From the NCBI RefSeq assembly GCF_001011035.1, contig NZ_CP011492.1, positions 7,608,951 to 7,672,950 on the forward strand: a stretch of DNA of 64,000 nucleotides, read 5' to 3'. Every line of letters starts with the position of its first letter. Position 1 is the stretch's first letter. Made by a program: the position numbers and the translations under genes. The stretch is from Streptomyces sp. CNQ-509 (GTDB taxonomy: Bacteria > Actinomycetota > Actinomycetes > Streptomycetales > Streptomycetaceae). Shown one piece after another: positions 53,692 through 61,405 of this stretch. The notes under the pieces are model-generated. The model did not search any database and was not told where the DNA came from. It worked only from the letters and a program-made list of their open reading frames with translations.

Positions 53692-54918
53692 GTGAAACAG
53701 CTCAGGACACAGGTGGCCATCGTCGGCGCGGGTCCCGCCGGACTGCTGCTGTCGCACCTGCTGCACCGTCAGGGCGTGGAGTCCGTCGTTCTGGAACGCC
53801 GGACAAGGGAGTACGTGGAGAGGCGGGTACGCGCCGGGCTGCTGGAGCACACCACGGTCGAACTGCTGAGGCAGTGCGGGCTGGCAGACCGGCTCGACCG
53901 GGAGGGGATGCGGCACGGCGGGTTCGAACTGCGCGTCGCCGGCCACCGGAACCGGCTCGACATCGCCGCGCTGACCGGCCACAGCACCTACGTCTACGGC
54001 CAGCAGGAGCTGGTCAAGGACATGATCAGGGCCCGAGAGGAGGCGGACGGTCAGCTCCGCTTCAGCGTCGCGGACGTCGCCCTGGACCTCGCCGAGGACG
54101 AGGGCCCGTCCACGGTGCGGTGCTCGATGGACGGCCGGCCGACCGAGATCACCTGCGACTTCGTCGCCGGTTGTGACGGGTTCCACGGGATCTCGCGCCA
54201 GTGCCTTCCGCCCGCGCTGCTGACGGCGCACGAGCGCCGCTACCCCAGCGCCTGGCTGGGCATCCTCGCCGCCACGCCACCCACATCCGGCGAACTGGTC
54301 TACGCCGTGCACGAGCGGGGCTTCGCGTTAGCCAGCATGCGCACGCCCGAGATCAGCCGGCTCTACCTCCAGGTGGGGCCCGGGGAGTCCCTGAGCGACT
54401 GGCCCGACGAGCGGATCTGGAAGGAACTGCACGCCCGCCTGGCCGTCGACGGCGAGACGTCCCTCACCGAGGGACGGGTGCTGGAACGGTCCCTGGTGGC
54501 GCTGCGCAGTTACGTCGCCGAGCCGATGCAGCACGGGCCGCTGTTCCTCGCCGGGGACGCCGCGCACATCGTCCCGCCCACGGCCGCCAAGGGACTGAAC
54601 CTCGCGGTCGAGGACGTCCACGTGCTGAACGAGGCTTTCCGCTCCTGGTACGCCACCGGCGACCGCGCCGCGCTGGACGGCTACTCCGCCACGCGCCTGC
54701 CGGCCGTCTGGGAGGCCGAGGAGTTCTCCGACTGGATGGCGGACCTGCTGCACCGGCCGCCGGACGACGACCCGTACGCGGCACGGCTGCAACAGGCACG
54801 GCTGGACGCGGTCGTCAACTCCCACACCGTGGCACGGCAGCTCGCGGAGCGGTATGTGGGCCTGTCACGACAGACCTCGGGTCGCGAGGGAGGGGCGTGG
54901 TCGTGGAACCAGGCATAG
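53692..54918 (+). CDS. pobA: 4-hydroxybenzoate/4-aminobenzoate 3-monooxygenase (PobA family)
   Basis: This is a 408-residue FAD monooxygenase closely resembling p-hydroxybenzoate hydroxylase: VAIVGAGPAGLLLSHLLHRQGV, GCDGFHGISRQ and GPLFLAGDAAHIVPPTAAKGLNLA. The residues that grip the substrate in PobA are all present (Y204, S215, R217, R223, Y225, corresponding to PobA 201, 212, 214, 220 and 222), as is the ERYVGL tail. Next to PabAB it may act on 4-aminobenzoate rather than 4-hydroxybenzoate; this is inference. Codon 213 is TTA (54,328-54,330). The start is GTG with GGGAG upstream. Confidence 0.88.
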   Translation: MKQLRTQVAIVGAGPAGLLLSHLLHRQGVESVVLERRTREYVERRVRAGLLEHTTVELLRQCGLADRLDREGMRHGGFELRVAGHRNRLDIAALTGHSTYVYGQQELVKDMIRAREEADGQLRFSVADVALDLAEDEGPSTVRCSMDGRPTEITCDFVAGCDGFHGISRQCLPPALLTAHERRYPSAWLGILAATPPTSGELVYAVHERGFALASMRTPEISRLYLQVGPGESLSDWPDERIWKELHARLAVDGETSLTEGRVLERSLVALRSYVAEPMQHGPLFLAGDAAHIVPPTAAKGLNLAVEDVHVLNEAFRSWYATGDRAALDGYSATRLPAVWEAEEFSDWMADLLHRPPDDDPYAARLQQARLDAVVNSHTVARQLAERYVGLSRQTSGREGGAWSWNQA

Positions 54919-55871
54919 CCCCGCAGCGCACCACCGACGCACCGCCACGCTCCACGGGGGAACTGCTGCGCGGCCTCTTCCGGCTTTCGAAGCTCTTCGT
55001 CTACCAGCACTACTACGGGTGGGGCATGGCGTGGCTGCTGCTGACACCCCAGGCCCGCGAACGCCCCGGCACCACGCTGGCGATGCTGCTGTTCCTGGTC
55101 GGCACCATGGGGGTCGTCACCTGCACGTGCTCGCTCGACGACCTGGTGGGCTTCCGCAACGGCAGCGACGCCAGGAACTACAACAGCGGCGAGACGAAGC
55201 GCAACTTCTCCATGAAGCCGCTTCTGAGCGGGCGGGTGACGGAGCGCGAGGCCGTGGGCTTCGTCAGCGCGGCGGCCACGGTCGCGATCCTGGCGGGGCT
55301 GGGAGCGTTCTGGGCGCTCGACTGGCAGGCGCCGCTGGAGTCGTACGTCCTGTACGGGGTCATGCTCTGCTGCATCCAGTACTCCGGCGGGATGCGGCTG
55401 AGCTACTACCCGGGCGGGGGAGAGGCGGCCCTGTTCCTGGGCACGATGTCCGGGCTCCTCGCGCCCTTCACCGCCGCGCAGCACGAATGGTCCGCCGACG
55501 CCGTGCTGGTGGCGGCCCTGCTCGGGCTGTGGCTCGTCATGGTGAGCAGCTACTCCAACGTCAACGACGTGGAGGGGGACCGGTCCGTCAACCGCCGGAC
55601 TTTGGCGGCCACCGCCCCGAAACAGGTCTACAAGTCGGCGATGGTCGCCTTCTTCGTCCTGTCAGCGGGGAGCACCTGCCTCCTCGCCGCGACGGAGCGC
55701 TGGCCGTGGTGGACCCTGCTGACGCTGCTGCCGGCGCTCGGGCTCCACCTGAGGCAACTGCGCGAAGGCCCGCTGCGGGAGGAGTGGCTGACCGCCCGCA
55801 GGCTGGGGCTGTACGCCTTCGACCTCGGCTTCGTCGGACTACTCGTCCCCACGCTGCTCGTCGTCCTCTAG
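54903..55871 (+). CDS. UbiA-like membrane prenyltransferase
   Basis: This is a 322-residue membrane protein with about eight helices. The second Asp motif NVNDVEGDRS (about residue 216) is canonical. The first reads CSLDDLVGFRNGSDARN (about 80) in place of NDxxDxxxD, so the Mg site is unusual. MKPLLSGRVTEREA follows it, as in a UbiA subgroup of actinobacterial clusters. It should transfer a prenyl chain to an aromatic acid, by context a (hydroxy)aminobenzoate. The GTG at 54,903 is favoured because GGGAGGGG lies 7 bases upstream. It overlaps the hydroxylase gene by 16 bp. Confidence 0.8.
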   Translation: MEPGIAPQRTTDAPPRSTGELLRGLFRLSKLFVYQHYYGWGMAWLLLTPQARERPGTTLAMLLFLVGTMGVVTCTCSLDDLVGFRNGSDARNYNSGETKRNFSMKPLLSGRVTEREAVGFVSAAATVAILAGLGAFWALDWQAPLESYVLYGVMLCCIQYSGGMRLSYYPGGGEAALFLGTMSGLLAPFTAAQHEWSADAVLVAALLGLWLVMVSSYSNVNDVEGDRSVNRRTLAATAPKQVYKSAMVAFFVLSAGSTCLLAATERWPWWTLLTLLPALGLHLRQLREGPLREEWLTARRLGLYAFDLGFVGLLVPTLLVVL

Positions 55872-55916
55872 CGGCCGCTCGTCGTCCCCCGGGAAAGGTC
55901 CTCCGCCGGGGCGGCG

Positions 55917-56696
55917 TCACAGGGGCTCAGGGATGACGGAATCGTACTCCTTGCGCAGCGTGTGCAGGACGGGGTGTTCCGGGTCGTACGCGACCCCGTC
56001 GATCGAGGCGATGGGGCGGACGCCGACCGCGGCGTTGGTGGCGAAGGCCGCCTCCATCCCGCCGAGGCGTGCGGTGTCGATCACCTCCGCGCGCTGCGCG
56101 CCGGTGTGGTGCCGCCGCAGCAGGGCCATGGTGACGCCGGGGAGGACGTTTGCGGTCGGCCACACGAGGCCGGCGCCGTCGAAGAAGCCGACGTTCCACG
56201 TCGGGCCCTCCGACACGGCGGACCGGCCTTCGAGGAACAGGGCGTCGTCGAATCCGGCGCACTGGGAGAGCCGCCGCTCGTGCAGCGCGCCGAACAGGCC
56301 GGTGTGTTTGACCGTCGGCACCTCCCGGCAGTGCGGCCTGGTGCCCACGCGCAGGGGCGGCGGCTCCACGGCAGCCGGCCGGCATGTCACCAGGAACTGC
56401 GGGTGTGCCTCGGCTCCCGGTCGCTCCAGCCGCAGCCCGGGGTCGAGCACGGTCACCCGCACGGTGACCGGGTCCGGGGCGTCGACGAGGGCGTCCCGGA
56501 CGGCGGCCCGTACACGGTCCGTCTCCAGCCCCGTGCCGAAGACGGCGCGGCAATCACGCCGCAGGCGCTCCAGGTGGAGGGAGAGCCCGCGCACCCGTCC
56601 GCTCTCCACGCGCATGGTGGTGAAGTGACCGTAGTTGGTCATAGCCAGCGTCGTGAGCTGGCGTGCCTCGGTTTCCGAGGCCCTACTCGCTTCCAT
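55917..56696 (-). CDS. Class IV aminotransferase / aminodeoxychorismate lyase (PabC-like)
   Basis: This is a 259-residue PLP fold-type IV protein, with MTNYGHFTTMRVESGRVRGLSLHLERL at the N-terminal end of the fold, the PLP Lys in TVKHTGLFGALH, SEGPTWNVGFF and LPGVTMALL. Family members include aminodeoxychorismate lyase, which would finish 4-aminobenzoate from the PabAB product. I start at 56,696 (MEASRASETEARQLTTLA) because related proteins have this extra N-terminal strand. The ATG lies inside CTTCCATGGAAG. It converges on the UbiA gene. Confidence 0.8.
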   Translation of the reverse strand: MEASRASETEARQLTTLAMTNYGHFTTMRVESGRVRGLSLHLERLRRDCRAVFGTGLETDRVRAAVRDALVDAPDPVTVRVTVLDPGLRLERPGAEAHPQFLVTCRPAAVEPPPLRVGTRPHCREVPTVKHTGLFGALHERRLSQCAGFDDALFLEGRSAVSEGPTWNVGFFDGAGLVWPTANVLPGVTMALLRRHHTGAQRAEVIDTARLGGMEAAFATNAAVGVRPIASIDGVAYDPEHPVLHTLRKEYDSVIPEPL

Positions 56697-56701
56697 GGAA
56701 G
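56690..56701. promoter_or_regulatory. CTTCCATGGAAG palindrome over the aminotransferase start
   Basis: This is the same 12-bp palindrome found over the DMT transporter start at 43,174-43,185, again covering the ATG. It may be a second site for the MarR regulator at 43,220, or chance, since both genes begin ATGGAAGC. Confidence 0.4.
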
Positions 56702-56716
56702 TGACCAATCTGCTGG

Positions 56717-56774
56717 CCGGGGTCGCCTTCCGGACGGTCGGCGTGGGCGTCGACCGTCCGGAAGGCGACCCCGG
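56717..56774. repeat. Very strong 24-bp perfect hairpin
   Basis: Positions 56,717-56,740 pair perfectly with 56,751-56,774 around a 10-base loop GCGTGGGCGT; each arm contains GTCGCCTTCCGGACGGTCG or its complement. It stands 20 bp upstream of the aminotransferase start and next to decayed transposase DNA. It could be a terminator, a mobile-element end or a replication-stalling palindrome. Confidence 0.85.
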
Positions 56775-56989
56775 GCGTGCGAACCGACCTGACCAGCGCT
56801 TGCGCCTGGCCGGCGCTGCTGCCTGACTAGCTCTGCCGTCGCTCGGCCATCGCCACGAACTCCTCGATGTCGAACCCCCACGGCCGGGTGTCCCGCAACG
56901 GGTGATCTTTCCCCTGCCCACCCGCTTGCGGACGATCGCGGCGGATGCACCGTCACCGTAACGCTGTGGGAGCCCGGCGGGTTGACTCT
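56775..56989 (-). other. Decayed stretch with a C-terminal coding fragment
   Basis: On the minus strand DHPLRDTRPWGFDIEEFVAMAERRQS ends in TAG at 56,827-56,829. The codon use is coding-like, but the family is not recognised and the rest of the gene is absent. It abuts the transposase fragment. Confidence 0.35.
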
Positions 56990-57212
56990 TCTGCCACACG
57001 CCTGCCTTGTTCATGCCCGAGCCGAAACCGAGGTCCTTCGGCAGGTACATCCACTGGATCCCGGTGCGCAGCACGTACAGGATCCCGCACAAGCACCCCC
57101 GGTCCGGCAACGGCCCGCGGCCCGGATACCTGAACCTGCGCTCACGCTGCGGCAGCAACGGCTCAACACGATCCCGCAGCTCGTCCGACACGACCCATGG
57201 CGATGTCCCCAC
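56990..57212 (-). pseudogene. IS5-family transposase N-terminal fragment
   Basis: WVVSDELRDRVEPLLPQRERRFRYPGRGPLPDRGCLCGILYVLRTGIQWMYLPKDLGFGSGM is the N-terminal region typical of IS5-group transposases (S-D-E-L-W ... L-x-G-I-x-x-V-L-R-T-G-x-x-W). Similarity ends after about 70 residues, and the DDE domain is missing. Confidence 0.75.
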
Positions 57213-57526
57213 AGCCGCCTTGGACGCGGCGAGCAGGACGGATCCACCTCATTGTGGTAGCCGCTGTTAGCGCGAGGGCCCTTCGATGCACGCGCCTGAT
57301 CCTTGCCCCGGCCCACCGCGGAAGCTCGCGCCCGCGGCCTCTCAAAGGCGCGTCGCGGGAGGTGGTGGCCCGGAGACATCCGAGCTGTCTCCGGGCCCCC
57401 GTCGTACCGCCCGACAGGGCATTCTCTGCCTCACGTACCTTCTGTGGGCCAGAGTACGTTTGCGGCTGGTGACAGGTACCCGGGCGCCGGCCGCGTGCTG
57501 TCGGGGACGACCTCGGGAGGGAGCAG
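57213..57526. other. Intergenic stretch with element-end relic and hairpin
   Basis: No gene seen. The first 60 bp probably belong to the decayed IS end. A perfect hairpin is listed separately at 57,367-57,397, and the promoter of the small gene at 57,527 must lie after it. Confidence 0.4.
57367..57397. terminator. GC-rich hairpin
   Basis: GGCCCGGAGACA pairs perfectly with TGTCTCCGGGCC around a 7-base loop. It has the form of an actinobacterial bidirectional terminator. Confidence 0.6.
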
Positions 57527-57727
57527 ATGGGCAAGGAACCGTTGAGTGAAGACCAGCAGGACGCCATCGTCATGGAGCTGGCGGTGAACGTCGAGACCTT
57601 GTCGGAAGAGGAGTTCGAGCACCTCTATCGCCAGCTCGGCAGCGACCACCAGAGTCAGGTGAACGACAACGTCCGTGAGTTCGCGGCCAACGCGATCGGA
57701 GACGAGCACTGGGATTCCGACAACTGA
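57527..57727 (+). CDS. Small acidic protein of unknown function
   Basis: This is a 66-residue, strongly acidic protein (MGKEPLSEDQQDAIVMELA ... DEHWDSDN), helical in character and with no Cys or membrane segment. CGGGAGGGAG lies about 5 bases before the ATG, so translation is likely. I recognise no family. Such small acidic proteins can be anti-activators, chaperones or partners of a larger protein, but nothing here decides this. Confidence 0.6.
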   Translation: MGKEPLSEDQQDAIVMELAVNVETLSEEEFEHLYRQLGSDHQSQVNDNVREFAANAIGDEHWDSDN

Positions 57728-57783
57728 GCAGAAGGGAGGGCCGACCCCCTTCCGGACGCAGGCCGATGCCATCCAGGCATGTG

Positions 57784-57834
57784 TCAGGTACAGCCTGACG
57801 GATGCCTGCTGTCCGGCATAGCCTGACAGCAGGC
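57784..57834. promoter_or_regulatory. Two inverted repeats after the small acidic gene
   Basis: TCAGG-TACAG-CCTGA (57,784-57,798) looks like an operator. GCCTGCTGTC pairs with GACAGCAGGC across 11 bases (57,804-57,834) and looks like a terminator or a larger operator. CCTGACA recurs in both. Confidence 0.5.
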
Positions 57835-57849
57835 CAACGAGTCCGGGGA

Positions 57850-58492
57850 ACGACCCCGACACCGACCGGTTCGCCTACAGCCGCGCCGCCCTCGCCCGCA
57901 TCGTCCTGTCCTTCGAGTAGAAGGACCTCGCGGTCCAGGCCGCCGCCGGCGTCGCCACCGACGACAGCTTCATCCGCCCCGGCGAGATGGTCTCCGAGGC
58001 GCTCGCCCCGGTCGAGCAGGCCCAGACCGTGCTGCGCTGGGCCGTCATCTGGGAGAGGCAGAAGCACACCAGTTGGGAGGAGATCGGCGAGCGGCTCGCG
58101 GCATCACGCGGCAGTCCGCCCACGAGCGGTACAAGGCCGCCGTCGACGAGTGGCAGTTGAGCCTGGTCGAGCCGTACGAGCAGGCGGCACCCGGTTACCG
58201 CCCGGCGCGCATCCACGAAGCCGCGCTCGAACCGACCCGGACCGGCCAGCAGCTCGACGAGTGGGCCCGCGCCCACGTCCCGGCCGCCCGCGACGACGAG
58301 CACCCGGTCACCGGGCACCTGCCCCGGCTCTCCACCGCCGAGGAGATGGTCCAGGTCCTCGACGAATCGTGTGGTTCCTGCAAGGCGCGGAGTGTGGCCG
58401 CGAGCGCCTTCGAGGCGGGCGGCGCACCCGACAGGTGGGCACTGAGTGACTGCCCCGCCCGCGTCGGAGCCTGGAGATCGGGGCGCAGGTAG
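57850..58492 (+). pseudogene. Conserved actinobacterial HTH protein, broken
   Basis: The first frame reads DTDRFAYSRAALARIVLSFE, a TAG stop, then KDLAVQAAAGVATDDSFIRPGEMVSEAL and TSWEEIGERL. After a one-base frame change it continues ITRQSAHERYKAAVDEWQLSLVEPYE ... VTGHLPRLSTAEEMVQVLDE. The SWEEIGERLGITRQSAHERY part is a sigma-like helix-turn-helix. One nonsense change and one frameshift inactivate it. The 3' end runs antisense over the integrase remnant. Confidence 0.7.
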
Positions 58493-58904
58493 CGCTGGGT
58501 GGTGAGCAGTGAGCCGTGCCCGGCGATGATCCGCAGCACGTGCAGGGGGACTCCGGCGTCGGCCATCCATGTGAGGCCGGTGTGGCGGAGGTCGTGCCGG
58601 CGGAGTGCTCGTAGCCGAGTTCGGTGACCACGTCGTCCCAGTGGGTGGCATCCCGCAGCACGGCGGTGGTGATCCGGCCGCCGCGGGGTCCGGTGAACAG
58701 CCGGGCACCGGGATCGGGGCCGGCGGTCAGGAGTCGCTGGGCCACAGGCGCTGGTCGGGGACGGTGAAGCGGTCCGGGTCGGCCGCCGCCCAGTCCGCGG
58801 TCCAGGCCCGGGGCGGCTCGGCCAGCAGCTGCCTGGTCACGCAGTGCGCCCGCACCGGACCATGGAATTGTCGCGGTGCGGGCGCGCCTGTGGAGTACGG
58901 TCAT
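58195..58904 (-). pseudogene. Tyrosine integrase remnant (right island end)
   Basis: The minus strand reads RLLTAGPDPGARLFTGPRGGRITTAVLRDATHWDDVVTELGYEH, then after a frameshift near 58,606 LRRHDLRHTGLTWMADAGVPLHVLRIIAGHGSLLTTQRYLRPDLQ. HDLRHTG is box II, and GHGSLLTTQRYL contains the active-site Tyr. The core-binding N-terminal domain is missing. Positions 58,522-58,605 match the shorter remnant beside tRNA-Pro. Confidence 0.85.
58522..58605 (+). repeat. Direct repeat, right copy (integrase-derived)
   Basis: This is the partner of 22,414-22,497 (77 of 84 identical, same orientation), lying within the integrase pseudogene. Confidence 0.85.
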
Positions 58905-58981
58905 CCGGGCGACCGAGGCGCGGGGTGAGCGTCGTTTCCATGGCGGGTGCCGCCACTGCCGGACGGAGCCTGCTCCGTGTT

Positions 58982-59869
58982 CTACGGCTCCTCGGTGGCG
59001 GGACCTTCTTCGGGCTCAACACCCCTGGCCTTGATCAGCGGAGAGATGAGCAGGTCGTACACCCCGACACCGACGAGTCCGCCGATGAGCGGGCCGACAA
59101 GGGGGATCCACCAATAGCCGCTGAACCACTCGAACGTACCGGGGAGAGCAATAGAGCCCCAGCCTTCGAAATACGTCAACAATCGGGGTCCGAGGTCGCG
59201 TGCGGGATTGATCGCGTACCCTGCGTTTGTGCCGAAGGACAAACCGATCGCGACGACCACCAAACCGATGAGGAACGGATGGAGATTGGACATCGGAGCA
59301 GTATTGCGCCTGTCGATGAGTGCGCAGATCAGTAGAAGCAGGATGCCGGTCCCCACGATCTGGTCGAGCAAGGGACCCCACCAGGAGTCTCCGAAGTATT
59401 CAGCGGGGAACGTGGCGAAGATCGAGAATGTGGGAAGCGATTCGTCTCGCGGGACACCCTCCTTTTCGATGGCCGCGTCGATGGCCCACCTGTAGGTCGC
59501 GTAGATGAGCGCGGCGGCGACGAAGGCGCCCATGATCTGCGCCAGCCAGTAGGGCAGGACCTTCCTCCAGGGGAAATCGCGTCGAGCCGCGAAGCCGAGG
59601 GTCACTGCGGGATTGATGTGAGCTCCACTGATACCTCCTGCCACATACACGCCGAATACCACGGCGAGGCCCCATCCCCACGAGATGATGAGCCAGTTGG
59701 CGGGCCCGAAGTCCCCGGTTTGCCGGCCCGATCCCGGCAGACCGGCGACTGCGACAGCCACCGACCCGACACCCAGCAGAACCAGGACGAACGTGCCCAG
59801 GAACTCGGCAGCCATCTCGCCGCCGAGTCCTTCTCGATACCCGCGTCGACGGACGATGCGTTCAGCCAT
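58982..59869 (-). CDS. glpF: MIP family channel, glycerol facilitator-like
   Basis: This is a 295-residue major intrinsic protein with six membrane helices and two half-helices. The two NPA boxes are HINPAVT and YAINPARD. The Asp after the second NPAR is typical of glycerol-conducting aquaglyceroporins. A longer insert than usual (IEKEGVPRDESLPTFSIFATFPAEYFGDSWWG) separates helices 3 and 4. I chose the ATG at 59,867-59,869 because GAGGAGG lies 6 bases upstream. No glycerol kinase is adjacent. Confidence 0.9.
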   Translation of the reverse strand: MAERIVRRRGYREGLGGEMAAEFLGTFVLVLLGVGSVAVAVAGLPGSGRQTGDFGPANWLIISWGWGLAVVFGVYVAGGISGAHINPAVTLGFAARRDFPWRKVLPYWLAQIMGAFVAAALIYATYRWAIDAAIEKEGVPRDESLPTFSIFATFPAEYFGDSWWGPLLDQIVGTGILLLLICALIDRRNTAPMSNLHPFLIGLVVVAIGLSFGTNAGYAINPARDLGPRLLTYFEGWGSIALPGTFEWFSGYWWIPLVGPLIGGLVGVGVYDLLISPLIKARGVEPEEGPATEEP

Positions 59870-60265
59870 GTATCCTCCTCGGTCAGAAAGTAGCGGAACT
59901 TTCAATTCCTCACCCGAAACGCAGGTAATTCGGGGTAGACGCGCCGGTGAATCCGCAGATTTCACCTATACGGAGCAACCCGCGCGACAGGAAGTGAGGC
60001 TATGGCGTAGGAGGTGCAACGAATGCGAGTGCGAGGGGCATGAAGGTAATCATTTCTGCTCAGCGGGCGGTATCAGTGACGGCGGACTCCGGCGCCAGCA
60101 TCCCCTACGCCGAACTGCGACGGCTGGAGGGCAGCCGGCCTGGTCGCCCGGGACACCAGCCGCCCCAGAACGTCGCCCAGCCCGTTACCTTGACCGACCC
60201 CGGCCGTGCTGCGCCGCTCGCCGCCGGCCAGGTTCCGTATCGCCGGTCGTCCTCGGCTGGGTGTG
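59870..60265. other. Gap without a supportable gene
   Basis: The DNA just upstream of glpF is AT-richer and should hold its promoter. The rest shows only short frames without recognisable content before the transposase tail at 60,266. Confidence 0.4.
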
Positions 60266-60401
60266 TCAAGTAGATGGCTGATCTGTGGTTGTGGTGGGTC
60301 TGTGCCTGGCTGTGGCCAGACGTCCTTCGAAGGCGCTCTCGAAGGCGTTCAAGAGGGCTTTCCAGCGCATCGTCCAGCGTCGGCGGCCCTTGCCGGTGGG
60401 G
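60266..60401 (-). pseudogene. IS256-type transposase, C-terminal piece (target of insertion)
   Basis: The minus strand reads SPTGKGRRRWTMRWKALLNAFESAFEGRLATARHRP and stops at 60,266-60,268, the end of an IS256-type transposase. The preceding residues of the same gene (ending SLDPT) are at the right edge of the window, beyond the inserted transposon. Confidence 0.8.
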
Positions 60402-60537
60402 GAGCAATGCTCAAGACCTGTGGATCAGCCACGGGTTGGCGCTCGAAGGGCGTACCTTCCCGAATGATCCTGTGATGGTCATCGAGTAGGCCGACGCTGC
60501 GAACGTCGGTCGGGAAGGCACGCCCGTGGTCATGGTA

Positions 60538-61405
60538 AGGGCTGTCCCGTAACTGCTGGTCACGGGTGAGATGATCTTGCCGTGTCTGGTGTGATCACGG
60601 CGTCGGAGCCGGCCTGGATAGCCCCGTTCACCGGGCTGAGCCCGCGGCAGTTCGGCAAGCTGATCACCGCTCTGCGGCGCGAGGGTGCGGATCCGGTGCG
60701 CAAGGGCCGGCCCTGGAGCCTGCCGCTGGAGGACCGCGTGCTCCTGGTCGCCGCGTACTGGCGCACGAACCTGACGCTTCGCCAACTGGCGCCCCTGTTC
60801 GGGGTGTCCAAGTCGGCCGCTGACCGCATCATCGACCACCTCGGGCCCGCGCTCGCGCTCCAGCCCCGCAGAAGGTTCCGCAAGGACGCCGTGCTGATCG
60901 TGGACGGAACCCTCGTTCCCACCCGCGACCACACCATCGCCGAGCAGTCCAAGAACTACCGGTATTCCACCAACCACCAGGTCGTCATCGACACCGACAC
61001 CCGGCTCGTCGTCGCGGTCGGCCGACCAGTCGCAGGCAACCGCAACGACTGCAAGGCGTGGGAACTGTCCGGGGCGAAAGACGCCGTCGGCAAGACAACC
61101 GTCATCGCAGACGGCGGCTACCGGGGTACCGGCCTGGTCATCCCGCACCGCCGCGGCAAAGGCCAGACCGAACTCCCGGACTGGAAGGAGGAGCACAACG
61201 CCTCCCACCGCAAAGTCCGCGCCCGCGCAGAACACGCCTTCGCCCGGATGAAGGGCTGGAAGATCCTTCGCGACTGCCGACTGAAAGGCGACGGCGTTCA
61301 CCACGCCGTGCTCGGCATCGCCCGCCTGCACAACCTCGTCCTTGCCGGGTGACGCAGAACCAGCAGGTCGTCCAGCACGTCAAAGATCATTTACGGGACA
61401 GCCCT
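60538..61405 (+). mobile_element. IS5-family insertion sequence, 868 bp
   Basis: The terminal inverted repeats AGGGCTGTCCCGTAA (60,538-60,552) and TTACGGGACAGCCCT (61,391-61,405) are perfect. TA flanks both sides (60,536-60,537 and 61,406-61,407), a 2-bp target duplication. It contains a single intact transposase gene and appears recent. Confidence 0.9.
60582..61352 (+). CDS. IS5-family transposase (DDE_Tnp_4 type)
   Basis: This is a 256-residue transposase. FTGLSPRQFGKLITALR and LTLRQLAPLFGVSKSAADRII form the N-terminal helix-turn-helix. The DDE residues lie in VDGTLVP (D), IADGGYRG (D) and RARAEHAFARMK (E). The start is GTG, 30 bp inside the left terminal repeat. It is intact, and the perfect terminal repeats suggest the element may still move. 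Confidence 0.93.
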   Translation: MSGVITASEPAWIAPFTGLSPRQFGKLITALRREGADPVRKGRPWSLPLEDRVLLVAAYWRTNLTLRQLAPLFGVSKSAADRIIDHLGPALALQPRRRFRKDAVLIVDGTLVPTRDHTIAEQSKNYRYSTNHQVVIDTDTRLVVAVGRPVAGNRNDCKAWELSGAKDAVGKTTVIADGGYRGTGLVIPHRRGKGQTELPDWKEEHNASHRKVRARAEHAFARMKGWKILRDCRLKGDGVHHAVLGIARLHNLVLAG

